From Microbispora siamensis (lineage in GTDB: Bacteria; Actinomycetota; Actinomycetes; Streptosporangiales; Streptosporangiaceae), in NCBI RefSeq assembly GCF_016863095.1, contig NZ_BOOF01000033.1, forward strand, positions 93,605-157,604: 64,000 bases of DNA, written 5' to 3'. The stretch's first letter is position 1, and every line of letters begins with the position of its first letter. This document shows positions 16,034-23,740 of the stretch, piece by piece. The notes under the pieces are model-generated. The model was not told the origin of the DNA. It ran no database searches and worked only from the letters and a program-made list of their open reading frames with translations. The position numbers were made by a program, and so were the translations under genes.

Positions 16034-16852
16034 TACTCCAGTGACACATTGAGATCATGGTTGGGATCTGCGCTGGTAGTGGCATCGGCGGGCGGTGGCT
16101 TGATGGCGACGTCGCCAGTGTGACCAGTGCGGGATCTCCTCGATCCTGCGGTGTCGGGTGAGGGTGAGGGCGGCCAGTAAGCGGCGGATCTCGGGCATGG
16201 TCAAGGGGAGATGCGCTTCGTCGCCGTCGGGCTGGGATGCGGCCAGGACCGCGAGGAAGGCCAGGGCGAGCATCGCCAGGGTGATGTGGCGATACCAGCC
16301 GTCCCAGCTGCGGACCTGGTAGTGGTCCAGCCCGACCTGGCCTTTGGCGGCCTGGAAGGACTCCTCAATGGTCCAGCGGATGCCGGCGATGCGCACCAGG
16401 GCGGCCAGTGGTGTCGGCCGGGGCGCGTAGCAGCGGTAGAAGGCCAGCTCCCCGGTGGCCGGGCCGGTGGGTGTCGATGCGTGTCCAGGCCCAGGCGTAC
16501 CAGCGGTGCCCCTTGGCGCCGCGCCCGGCGCTGTGGAGATGCCAGTGATCGTCAGGGACGTGCGCGGCGGACCTGGGCGGCCTGCCAGTCAACGCCCAGC
16601 AGTTCTTCCGCTCGACGTCCGACAGCAGGCCCCGGACGTACGCGTTGGCCGCGCGACGCGGCTCGATGCGGCTGAACCGGTGCGCGATCCGCGTCATCAG
16701 CTCATTGAGGGTGACGACCCAGCGGTCAGGGTCTACGCTGCCGGCCACGGCCATCACGCGATCTTCAGATGTCTTCACAAACTCCGAATGATCACGTGAT
16801 GGCCGTTCTCATGCGACCAGGACCGCGAAGATCGCGAAGTGTCACTGGAGTA
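16034..16852. mobile_element. Decayed IS701-type insertion sequence with intact terminal repeats
   Basis: Terminal inverted repeats TACTCCAGTGACAC are perfect over 14 bp (16034-16047 and complement of 16839-16852) and continue imperfectly to about 23 bp (GATC conserved at the inner end). The flanks are CTGG on the left and CTAG on the right; a CTAG also occurs at 16019-16022. IS701-family elements commonly insert at CTAG with 4-bp duplication. At about 0.82 kb it is too short for the usual 1.3-1.4 kb element, because the middle of the transposase is missing. It cannot transpose on its own but could be mobilised in trans. Confidence 0.7.
16055..16778 (-). pseudogene. IS701 family transposase, internally deleted and frameshifted
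   Basis: Two pieces of one transposase lie on the minus strand. The N-terminal piece reads VVTLNELMTRIAHRFSRIEP, then RAANAYVRGLLSDVERKN, and jumps abruptly to [16 protein letters not shown], losing well over 100 residues including the first DDE aspartates. The C-terminal piece is in another frame: [19 protein letters not shown], then [20 protein letters not shown] and [18 protein letters not shown], which carries the final catalytic Glu region. The frameshift is near 16430. The combined length of about 230 codons compares with roughly 400 for an intact protein. Confidence 0.85.
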
Positions 16853-17329
16853 CTAGGCACCGAAGTTGCGCACGGCCGCGTAGTAGGTGTCGGCGTACCG
16901 GCGGCACGCCACGCCCAGCGCCGCCTTCAGTCCGGAGAATCGGCTGCAGTAGTTGTACATGTCCGAGCGGAAGTTGTTGTCGATCTGCCCGCGGTTGTAC
17001 TCGGTGAACCTGCCCTGCTTTTTGTAATTGCGGTAGCCGAAATCGTGGCGTTGGCAGGACGGCAGGAAATCGAACCCGCCCGGCTTGTTGCCGTTGGGCA
17101 GCGGCGAGGAGCAGCCGTCCGAGCTCCAGTCGAGACTGGGGGAGTACACCTTGGAGTTGCGGTAGTCCAGGAACGAGCTGATCGAGATGTTGAAGAGGAA
17201 ATTGTCGGTCACGACCGCGTACAGGTTGGGGTCGTAGGGGTCGGCGGATGCGGCGGGGGCTGCCACGACAACGGTGCCCAGTGCGGCTGCGGCCGTGGTG
17301 ACTGCGGCGAGACCGGTGCGCATTTTCAT
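16853..17329 (-). CDS. Secreted prokaryotic phospholipase A2
   Basis: 158-residue secreted enzyme. The signal peptide MKMRTGLAAVTTAAAALG with a downstream APAASA cleavage site (about residue 28) is followed by the mature protein with DGCSSPLPNG and the catalytic SCQRHDFGYRNYKKQG (His-Asp dyad, Ca-binding region N-terminal to it). This is the pattern of actinobacterial PLA2 (PF09056) such as the Streptomyces violaceoruber enzyme, which hydrolyses the sn-2 ester of phospholipids. ATG 17329 was chosen because the signal peptide starts there. The protein ends FGA, and its TAG stop is at the right edge of the IS element. A near-consensus promoter lies about 190 bp upstream. Confidence 0.9.
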   Translation of the reverse strand: MKMRTGLAAVTTAAAALGTVVVAAPAASADPYDPNLYAVVTDNFLFNISISSFLDYRNSKVYSPSLDWSSDGCSSPLPNGNKPGGFDFLPSCQRHDFGYRNYKKQGRFTEYNRGQIDNNFRSDMYNYCSRFSGLKAALGVACRRYADTYYAAVRNFGA

Positions 17330-17524
17330 GGGAGATTCCTTTCGGGGGGTGAATTTGGCAGCGCAAATTCGCAGGTGCGCGGTATTTCGGGAACGATTTC
17401 GAGCGCGCGCGAGAATCGGAACGAAAAGCGGACTCACGTGATCTGGCCGTGCGAGATTCCGGCGGCGGGGGACAGTCGGGGTGCGGTGCCCGTCGCCTTA
17501 ATCTCAGTTCATCTAGACGACACG

Positions 17525-17553
17525 AATATAAACCCATATAAATGAGGTGTCAA
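17525..17553 (-). promoter_or_regulatory. Near-consensus sigma70-type promoter upstream of phospholipase A2
   Basis: On the minus strand, TTGACA (17553-17548) is followed by a 17-bp A/T-rich spacer and TATATT (17530-17525). The match is 6/6 at -35 and 5/6 at -10 with ideal spacing, striking against the surrounding high-GC DNA. The expected start is near 17518, giving an untranslated leader of about 190 nt before ATG 17329. Confidence 0.75.
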
Positions 17554-17640
17554 CTGCTGTGAACTGGGCAGCCGGATGGTCATTCACGTCGGCTGGTACG
17601 CTGGGGAGGAGTCCCCGGGTGAGCACCGAGAGGAGCGTCC

Positions 17641-18084
17641 ATGGCTGACACCGAGCCGAGGGCCGAGCGGACGCTGGCGGACAAGTTGAACCATCTCTTC
17701 GCCACAGTCCGCCCGCGCGGCGGCGGCGAGTACAGCCTCGAAGACGTCGCCGAGACCATCCGGCAAAAGGGCGGGCCGACGATCTCGGCCACCTACGTCT
17801 GGCAGCTACGGAAGGGCATCCGCGACAACCCCACCAAGCGCCATCTGGAAGCCCTGGCCGACTTCTTCGGAGTCCCACCCGCCTACTTCTTCGACGACGC
17901 GGCGACGCAGCGCATCGACGCCGAGCTCCAGCTCCTGAGCGCGCTGCGTGACGCCTCGGTCCGGCGGATCGCCCTGCGCGCCTCCGGCCTGTCCCCCAAG
18001 AGCCTGGACGCGATCACCGACATGGTTGACCGGGTGCGCGAACTCGAAGGTCTACCGGAGACCTCCCCGGAGCGAGATCTCTGA
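17641..18084 (+). CDS. XRE family helix-turn-helix regulator
   Basis: 147-residue protein: LADKLNHLFATVRPRGGGEYSLEDVAETIRQKGGPTISATYVWQLRKGI is an XRE-type HTH, with KRHLEALADFFGVPPAYFF closing the domain and a helical C-terminus (LQLLSALRDASVRRIALRASG). Regulators of exactly this build usually precede ParH-like/ImmA peptidase and MAB_1171c genes in actinomycetes. Here those two genes lie 1.6 kb upstream on the same strand, separated by the IS remnant and the phospholipase gene. GAGGAG precedes ATG 17641. Confidence 0.85.
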   Translation: MADTEPRAERTLADKLNHLFATVRPRGGGEYSLEDVAETIRQKGGPTISATYVWQLRKGIRDNPTKRHLEALADFFGVPPAYFFDDAATQRIDAELQLLSALRDASVRRIALRASGLSPKSLDAITDMVDRVRELEGLPETSPERDL

Positions 18085-18330
18085 GCGTGGGTCGCTTCGC
18101 CCCGGCTCGCATAACGGAGGGCCAGGACGAACGAAAATGTGCCCGGGATTCGGCTGCCCGGGTGCTCGCGCCGCCACTGCTTGACCATGTACGGGGTCGA
18201 GGAACCCAGGAAGGGGGCAGCCGGAATACGCCAACCCCCGGCCGCACCCGGGCGCTGACCCCGCGCGGAGGTCGCCGCCGCACGGCCCCGGCCGCCTGAC
18301 GCTGACGCTGCCGCTGCTGCGGCGCTCGAC
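18085..18330. other. No recognisable gene
   Basis: About 245 bp between the XRE gene and the MFS remnant. Open frames exist on both strands but none resembles a known protein. It may include degraded coding sequence belonging to the MFS remnant. Confidence 0.5.
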
Positions 18331-18714
18331 GTGCTGAGCATCCCGCTGGTGGCGGCCCTCGCGTTCCTGCTCGCCCTCGACGGGCTGTTATTCGACACGG
18401 CCGCCACGGCGTACCTGCCGGATCTGCTCGGCCGCGACCCCGCGCCCCTGGAGCGCGCCCACGCTCGCCTGCGCGGCGCCCAGACCGCAGCCGCCCCATC
18501 CGGCGCCTTCCTCGGCGGTTGGCTGGCCACCACCTACGACCTGCGCACCCCGCTTTACGCCGCCGCAGGCCTCCTCCTCGCCATGACCGCCGTCACCGCG
18601 ACCATGACCAGCAATCGCCGCGTCGAGGCCGCACTGCGCAGCGCGCGCCCGCAAGCCGACCCGGCCGGCCAGGACCCCGCCAAGGAGATAGCGGTGCACA
18701 CCACATCCAGGTGA
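18331..18714 (+). pseudogene. MFS transporter remnant with internal deletion
   Basis: 127 codons from GTG 18331. The first half, ending in LLFDTAATAYLPDLLGRDPA and ERAHARLRGAQTAAA, matches the middle of a 12-TM MFS permease of the kind that acts on macrolide-like drugs. The second half, PSGAFLGGWLATTYDLRTPLY and GLLLAMTAVTATMTSNRRVEAALRSAR, matches the end. The intervening helices are gone in frame, and no N-terminal third is found upstream. It is about a third of the normal length (around 400), so it is almost certainly non-functional. Confidence 0.7.
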
Positions 18715-18740
18715 CGGTCATCGCTTGCAGGTCGCAACAC

Positions 18741-18787
18741 CTTCACCCGCATCGGAGCGGTGAAGACCCGTTGCCCCGCCGGGCAAC
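18741..18787. terminator. Two hairpins between MFS remnant and menF
   Basis: CTTCACC (18741-18747) pairs with GGTGAAG (18759-18765). GTTGCCC (18770-18776) pairs perfectly with GGGCAAC (18781-18787) across a CGCC loop. They lie between convergent genes, so they are probably a bidirectional terminator for menF on the minus strand and the remnant on the plus strand. Confidence 0.5.
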
Positions 18788-18796
18788 CCCTTGACG

Positions 18797-18818
18797 CCAC
18801 TGGCCGTTCGGTTGCTGC
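18797..18818. repeat. 22-bp direct repeat, right copy of island boundary
   Basis: Identical to 13838-13859 over 22 bp, in direct orientation; the five bases before it (TGACG) also match the partial copy at 13886. It ends 26 bp downstream of the menF stop codon. Possible attachment-site or recombination scar. Confidence 0.8.
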
Positions 18819-18844
18819 TCAAGCCCCGAGACGGGGAGAGGCGG

Positions 18845-20068
18845 TCACCCCTCCAGGGCGTACCGCATCACGCGGAGCTTGGCCTGCGCCTCGGCGAGTT
18901 CGGCGGCGGGGTCCGACCCGGCCATGATGCCGCAGCCGGCGAACAGCCGGGCGCGCCTGCCCGAGACGTACGCGCAGCGCAGCGCGATGCCCCACTCGCC
19001 GTCGCCGCGCGAGTCGATCCAGCCGACCGGCCCGGCGTAGCCCGCGCGGTCCATGCCCTCCAGCTCGCGGATGACACCGAGCGCGGCGCCGGTGGGCGTC
19101 CCGCCGACGGCGGCCGTGGGGTGCATGGCGGCCACCACGTCGAGCACCGACGCGCCGTCGGACAGCCGGCCGGTGACCCGGCTGGCCAGATGCTGCACGT
19201 TGGGCAGCACCAGAAGTTCGGGCTCGTCGGGGACGTGGAGCTCCGAGCACAGGGGGCCGAGGGCCTCCCGGACCGAGGCGACCGCGCAGGCGTGCTCGTG
19301 GCGGTCCTTCTTCGAGGCGTAGAGCGCGGCGGCGCGGGCGGCGTCGTCGGCCGCGCCGCCGCCCCGCGCCGTCGTGCCCGCGAGGACCAGCGACTCCACC
19401 GCCTGGCCGGTGTGCCGGACCAGCAGTTCCGGCGTCGCGCCGACCAGCCCGTCCACGGAGAACGTGTAGCACTCGGGGTAGCGCTCGGCCAGCCGTGCCA
19501 GCAGCACGCGGGGGTCGATGTCCCGCTCGGCGACGGCCGTCAGGTCGCGGGCGAGCACGACCTTGTCCAGCGCGCCGTCCTTGATCCGCCGTACGGCACG
19601 CGCGACCCGGTGCTCCCACTCGGGCGCCGTGAGGGAGCCGTCGGCGTACCGGATGCGGCCGGGCTCCCTCGGCGGGGTGACCAGGTCGAAGGCGTCGTCG
19701 CCGATCGTGGTGAGCCAGGCGCGGCCGTCCCGCCGGGCGAGCACCACGCGGGGGACGACCAGCACGGTCCCCTGGGCGTCGCCGTCGAAGGTGAAGGAGC
19801 CGAAGGCGACCGGTCCCGAGCCCGGCACGCCCACCTCGTCCTCGATGAGCGCCCCGGCGAACAGCGAGGAGAGCCAGCCGCGCGCCCAGTCGAACCGGCC
19901 GGGGCCGGGCGGCACCGCGGCACGTGCCGCCTCCCCCCAGCCCACGAGTCCCTCACCGTGTCTGATCCAGGCGTACGGCGCGGCGTCGGGCAGACGCGCC
20001 AGCAGGTCGTCAGGGTCGCTCACCGCGACCGTGCGAACCACGAGGGGCCGGATAAGAGCGACACTCAC
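18845..20068 (-). CDS. menF: Isochorismate synthase (MenF/EntC type)
   Basis: 407-residue chorismate-utilising enzyme that converts chorismate to isochorismate, the substrate of MenD. Seen: WIRHGEGLVGWGEAARA near the N-terminus (typical of actinobacterial MenF), ALDKVVLARDLTA, ARLAERYPECYTFSVDGLVGATPE, LVLAGTTARGG, ASKKDRHEH, HPTAAVGGTPTGAAL, GPVGWIDSRGDGEWGIALRCA and the closing LFAGCGIMAGSDPAAELAEA. The pairing with menB/menD supports a menaquinone rather than a siderophore role. The start is taken as GTG 20068; GTG 20077 is equally possible. The frame is open much further upstream, but there it runs over the opposite-strand SGNH gene. Confidence 0.9.
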   Translation of the reverse strand: MSVALIRPLVVRTVAVSDPDDLLARLPDAAPYAWIRHGEGLVGWGEAARAAVPPGPGRFDWARGWLSSLFAGALIEDEVGVPGSGPVAFGSFTFDGDAQGTVLVVPRVVLARRDGRAWLTTIGDDAFDLVTPPREPGRIRYADGSLTAPEWEHRVARAVRRIKDGALDKVVLARDLTAVAERDIDPRVLLARLAERYPECYTFSVDGLVGATPELLVRHTGQAVESLVLAGTTARGGGAADDAARAAALYASKKDRHEHACAVASVREALGPLCSELHVPDEPELLVLPNVQHLASRVTGRLSDGASVLDVVAAMHPTAAVGGTPTGAALGVIRELEGMDRAGYAGPVGWIDSRGDGEWGIALRCAYVSGRRARLFAGCGIMAGSDPAAELAEAQAKLRVMRYALEG

Positions 20069-20239
20069 CCGACTCACTCTACGCAGGATCTGAACATGTT
20101 CGACAAGAGCCCCCCCTTGCGGCCCCGGGCTCCCTCTGTCAAGCCGCGATAGGAACTTGGTCATGGAAGGCTCGCCTTCCCTGGTGGCGATAGAGCGCAC
20201 CTCCATGCGATCCCTACCTTTGATCTCCCGGAGGTGCCC

Positions 20240-21055
20240 ATGATCAAGAAGATCACGCCGGTCCTGGCCACGGCTGTCCTGCTCGTGCCGACCGGCGCCC
20301 ACGCCCGTACGACGCCCGCCGTGATGGCGGCGCTGGGCGACTCGATCAGTGCGGGGTTCAACGCCTGCGGCTGGTACGTCGCCTGCACGTCCCGCTCGTG
20401 GTCCGCGGGCGACTCGCCGTCGGTGAACAGCCACTATCTGCGCCTGCTCGCCATGGGGAGCGCGATCAAGGGGCACAACCTGAACTTCGCCGTCCCGGGA
20501 GCGACCAGCGCCGACCTGGCCGGGCAGGCACGGCGGGCCGCCCAGGCCGGGGCCGGCTACGTCACCGTGCTGATCGGCGCGCAGGACGCATGTGTGGGCA
20601 CCGAGAAGGAGATGACCCCCGTGGGGGCGTTCCGGCGCAACATCGACCAGGCCTTCGACGTGCTGCGGCCCACCGGCGCGCGGATCTACGTCGCGAGCAT
20701 CCCGGACGTCAAGCGCCTGTGGCGGGTCGGCAAGGACAACGGATGGGCGCGCGTCTTCTGGGGAATCGGTCACATCTGCCAGTCGATGCTGGCCAACCCG
20801 AAGTCCACCGCGAAGAAGGACGAGGCCAGGCGCGACCGGGTGCGCGAGCGGGTGATGGACTACAACGAGCAGCTCAGGCAGGCGTGTGAGAGCTACGGTC
20901 CGGCCTGCCGCCACGACGGGGGTGCCGTCTTCTCCTATCCCTTCACGCTGAAGCAGGTGAGCGGGTGGGACTACTTCCACCCCAACGCCGACGGCCAGAA
21001 GGCACTCGCCAAGATCACTTTCGACGCGGGCTTCTTCTCCGACGTCGAGCCCTGA
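20240..21055 (+). CDS. Secreted SGNH/GDSL hydrolase family protein
   Basis: 271-residue exported protein: signal peptide MIKKITPVLATAVLLVP... with cleavage after AHA, then block I ALGDSISAGF with the nucleophile Ser, block II NFAVPGATSADLAGQ with Gly, and block V WDYFHPNADGQ with Asp/His. Block III reads LIGAQDAC where the family has G-x-N-D, so the oxyanion-hole Asn is replaced by Gln. Cysteine pairs suggest disulfides, as in Streptomyces-type secreted lipases. ATG 20240 has GGAGG 5 nt upstream; GTG 20234 overlaps that site. It is divergent from menF. Confidence 0.87.
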   Translation: MIKKITPVLATAVLLVPTGAHARTTPAVMAALGDSISAGFNACGWYVACTSRSWSAGDSPSVNSHYLRLLAMGSAIKGHNLNFAVPGATSADLAGQARRAAQAGAGYVTVLIGAQDACVGTEKEMTPVGAFRRNIDQAFDVLRPTGARIYVASIPDVKRLWRVGKDNGWARVFWGIGHICQSMLANPKSTAKKDEARRDRVRERVMDYNEQLRQACESYGPACRHDGGAVFSYPFTLKQVSGWDYFHPNADGQKALAKITFDAGFFSDVEP

Positions 21056-21075
21056 TCGCGCCCTGAGCCCGGTCC

Positions 21076-21768
21076 TCAGCCCGCCCGGCGGAGGCGGTCG
21101 AGGGTCTGCTCCAGTTCCTCCTGCAGCACGCGGCCCGCGGCCTCGGCGTCACCGCGCTCGACGGCGCCGACGAACGCCGCGTGGGTCTCGTCTCCCGGGT
21201 TCGGGTCGCCCGCCCGCAGGTCGAGCAGGTCCACCAGGGCGACCAGACCCTCCCGCAGCCGGGGGACGAACTCGGCGAACAGGTCGGTCAGCACGGGGTT
21301 GTGCGCGGCGGCGACGACGGCCGCGTGCAGGGCGATGTCGGCGTCGACGAAGGCGGCGTCGCTCTCCCGCGCGGCGGCCCGCCGGGCCTCCAGTGCCGCG
21401 TGCAGGGCCGTCACGTCGTCCGGCGTACGGCGCAGCGCCGCTAGCCGGGCGGCCTGCACCTCGACCAGCATGCGCACCTCGTAGACGTCGGTCACGGCGG
21501 CCCGGCGCAGGCGGGCCGTCCAGTCCTCGGCGGGGCTGGTGGCGATGACGAAGACCCCGGCGCCCTGCCGCGCCTGGACCAGCCCGGCTCCGGCCAGCGC
21601 CCGCAGGGCCTCGCGGACGGTGGAACGGCCCACGCCCAGGGTCGCGGCCAGGGTCGTCTCGCCCGGCAGCCGGGTGCCGACCGGCCAGCGGCCCTCGGCG
21701 ATCTGCTCGCGCAGGCTCTCGACGGCCTGGTCGACGAGGGGGCTGCGGTGGAGCGCACCGAGCGCCAT
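21076..21768 (-). CDS. FadR-subfamily GntR transcriptional regulator (FCD domain)
   Basis: 230-residue regulator. N-terminal winged helix: DQAVESLREQIAEGRWPVGTRLPGETTLAATLGVGRSTVREALRALAGAGLV; C-terminal FCD domain with the metal/ligand residues RMLVEVQAARLAAL, DADIALHAAVVAAAHNPVL and DETHAAFVGAVERGD. FCD regulators respond to small organic acids. It is divergent from the leuA leader with a gap of only 55 bp, which holds a perfect 13-bp palindrome, so it may regulate the leuA transcript, itself, or both. Confidence 0.88.
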   Translation of the reverse strand: MALGALHRSPLVDQAVESLREQIAEGRWPVGTRLPGETTLAATLGVGRSTVREALRALAGAGLVQARQGAGVFVIATSPAEDWTARLRRAAVTDVYEVRMLVEVQAARLAALRRTPDDVTALHAALEARRAAARESDAAFVDADIALHAAVVAAAHNPVLTDLFAEFVPRLREGLVALVDLLDLRAGDPNPGDETHAAFVGAVERGDAEAAGRVLQEELEQTLDRLRRAG

Positions 21769-21786
21769 CGAGCTTCACCTCTCAGG

Positions 21787-21820
21787 TTGTCTGAGGAGTT
21801 GTCCTGTGGTTAGTCTAACC
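21787..21820 (+). promoter_or_regulatory. leuA leader promoter with overlapping palindromic operator
   Basis: TTGTCT (21787-21792), an 18-bp spacer and TAGTCT (21811-21816) form a plausible promoter whose start would fall at or next to the leader-peptide ATG (21824), i.e. leaderless. GGTTAG-T-CTAACC (21808-21820) is a perfect palindrome over the -10 element and resembles FCD-type GntR operators. Repression by the divergent GntR protein is inferred. Confidence 0.5.
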
Positions 21821-21823
21821 GCC

Positions 21824-21889
21824 ATGTCGTCGCACTGGTCCCTCGGCCGTCTTTCCGGCCTGCTTCTCGGCCGCCGCGGCGGGGTTTGA
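21824..21889 (+). CDS. Leucine-rich leader peptide of leuA
   Basis: A 21-codon frame reads MSSHWSLGRLSGLLLGRRGG and one final V. Five leucine codons are clustered in the middle, including three in a row (CTG CTT CTC), directly upstream of leuA and followed by a nested hairpin structure. Leucine-rich leader peptides in front of leuA are known in Streptomyces and other actinobacteria, where ribosome stalling on Leu codons controls attenuation. No ribosome-binding site is seen; the ATG appears to be at the transcript 5' end. Confidence 0.75.
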   Translation: MSSHWSLGRLSGLLLGRRGGV

Positions 21890-21895
21890 TCCGAT

Positions 21896-21932
21896 GACCG
21901 GCGCCCCGCCGCGGGGTGCCGTGCCGCCGGTC
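21896..21932 (+). terminator. Attenuator hairpins upstream of leuA
   Basis: Outer stem GACCGGC (21896-21902) / GCCGGTC (21926-21932) encloses or competes with GGCGCCCC (21900-21907) / GGGGTGCC (21913-21920). The two are mutually exclusive at the shared bases, as expected of an attenuation switch. They lie between the leader peptide stop and the leuA GTG. Confidence 0.55.
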
Positions 21933-21961
21933 GCCCGAAGACCGACCGAAGGATCATCTCT

Positions 21962-23710
21962 GTGACCACCGTCTCCACTCCCTTCCCCACGCTTCGCACG
22001 CCAGAAGGTCCGGTGCCCGCCGACGCTCCCGCCTGGAATCCCCAGCGGGGCAGCGCGATGCCGTACCACCGCTACCGGCCCGCGCATGAGCGGGTCGAGA
22101 TTCCCGAGATCCCGCGCACCTGGCCGGGGCGCAGGATCGAGCGGGCGCCGCTGTGGGTGCCCGTCGACCTGCGCGACGGCAACCAGGCGCTGGCCGAGCC
22201 GATGGACACCCCGCGCAAGCGCCGCATGTTCGACCTCCTCGTCGCGATGGGGTTCAAGGAGATCGAGGTCGGCTACCCGTCGTCGAGCCGGACCGACTTC
22301 GACTTCGTCCGTCACCTGGCCGCGAGCGGCGCGGTGCCGGACGACGTGACCCCCGTGGTGTTCACGGCGGCCCGCCGCGACCTCATCGAGCAGACCTTCG
22401 CCTCCGTCCAGGGCATGCCGCGGGCGGTGGTGCACCTGTACACGGCGACCGCGCCGGTCTGGCGCGACGTCGTGCTCGGACAGGACCGGGCCGGTCTGCA
22501 CGCGCTCATCCGGGAGGCCGCCGAGCACATCGCGCGACTCGCCGACGCCATGCCGGAGACGGCGGTGCGGTTCGAGTTCTCCCCGGAGGTGTTCAACTGC
22601 ACCGAGCCCGATTTCGTCCTGGAGGTCTGCAACGGCCTCACCCGGTTGTGGGACGCCTCGCCCGACCGGCCGGTGATCCACAACCTGCCCGCCACCGTCG
22701 AGATCGCCACGCCGAACCTGTACGCCGACCAGATCGAGTACATGCACCGCCATCTCGAACGGCGTGACGCGGTCATCCTCTCGGTCCACCCGCACAACGA
22801 CAGGGGCACGGGGGTGGCCTGCGCGGAGCTCGCCGTACTGGCCGGGGCGCAGCGCGTCGAGGGCTGCCTGTTCGGCAACGGCGAGCGCACCGGGAACGTC
22901 GACCTGGTCACCCTCGCGCTCAACCTGTACGCGCAGGGCGTCGATCCGATGATCGACTTTTCCGACATCGACCTCATCCGGCGGACCGTCCAGGAGTGCA
23001 ACCGCCTGCCGGTCCACATACGGCATCCGTACGGGGGAGACCTGGTCTACACGGCCTTCTCGGGGACCCACCAGGACGCGATCAGCAAGGGGCTCGCCCA
23101 CCACGAGCGGGTGGCGGCCGAGCAGGGCGTGGCGGTGGGGGAGGCGCCCTGGTCGGTGCCCTACCTGCCGATCGACCCTGCCGACGTCGGGCGCACCTAC
23201 GAGGCGGTCATCCGGGTCAACAGCCAGTCGGGCAAGGCTGGCATCGCCCACCTCCTCCAGGCGCACCACGGGCTCGACCTGCCGAAGGCGCTGCGCGCCG
23301 AGTTCTCCCGCGTCGTGCAGGACGCGACGGACCGCAGCGGGCGGGAGGCCACGCCGAAGGACCTGCTCCAGTTGTTCCGCGACGCGTACGTGGCGGAGGA
23401 CGGGCCGGTCACGCTGTCGTCGTGCTCCGCCGGCGGCGACGGGTTCCACTGCCTGGTCCGTCGGGACGGGCGCGAAAGCGAGGGAAGCGGCGCCGACCCG
23501 GCGGCGGCCCTCACCGCCGCGCTCGAGGCGTCCGGGATCGCGGTGGAGGTGCTCTGGCAGGGCGGGCATCCGGTGGAGGGCGGCGCCGTCGCCTACGCCC
23601 GGTGCCGTGTCGGTGACACGCCCGTCTGGGGGGCGGGCGAGGACGCCGACGCCGTGACGGCGTCCGCCCGGGCGGTGCTCGCCGCCGTCAACCGCGCCCT
23701 CGCCGGCTGA
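21962..23710 (+). CDS. leuA: 2-isopropylmalate synthase
   Basis: 582-residue first enzyme of leucine biosynthesis, condensing acetyl-CoA and 2-ketoisovalerate. The actinobacterial long form is evident: N-terminal extension [19 protein letters not shown], catalytic-barrel motif [58 protein letters not shown] with the metal-binding His-x-His, [17 protein letters not shown], and a C-terminal regulatory domain for leucine feedback. GTG 21962 follows GAAGGA at good spacing. Regulation by attenuation is suggested by the leader peptide and hairpins upstream. Confidence 0.95.
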   Translation: MTTVSTPFPTLRTPEGPVPADAPAWNPQRGSAMPYHRYRPAHERVEIPEIPRTWPGRRIERAPLWVPVDLRDGNQALAEPMDTPRKRRMFDLLVAMGFKEIEVGYPSSSRTDFDFVRHLAASGAVPDDVTPVVFTAARRDLIEQTFASVQGMPRAVVHLYTATAPVWRDVVLGQDRAGLHALIREAAEHIARLADAMPETAVRFEFSPEVFNCTEPDFVLEVCNGLTRLWDASPDRPVIHNLPATVEIATPNLYADQIEYMHRHLERRDAVILSVHPHNDRGTGVACAELAVLAGAQRVEGCLFGNGERTGNVDLVTLALNLYAQGVDPMIDFSDIDLIRRTVQECNRLPVHIRHPYGGDLVYTAFSGTHQDAISKGLAHHERVAAEQGVAVGEAPWSVPYLPIDPADVGRTYEAVIRVNSQSGKAGIAHLLQAHHGLDLPKALRAEFSRVVQDATDRSGREATPKDLLQLFRDAYVAEDGPVTLSSCSAGGDGFHCLVRRDGRESEGSGADPAAALTAALEASGIAVEVLWQGGHPVEGGAVAYARCRVGDTPVWGAGEDADAVTASARAVLAAVNRALAG

Positions 23711-23740
23711 GGACACGGGGACATAGGAAATCGGCGGCGA

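Noticed and set aside
13838..18818. A prophage or an intact integrative conjugative element
   Set aside because: No integrase, relaxase, replication, capsid or tail genes are present; only transposase debris, regulators and a phospholipase lie between the repeats.
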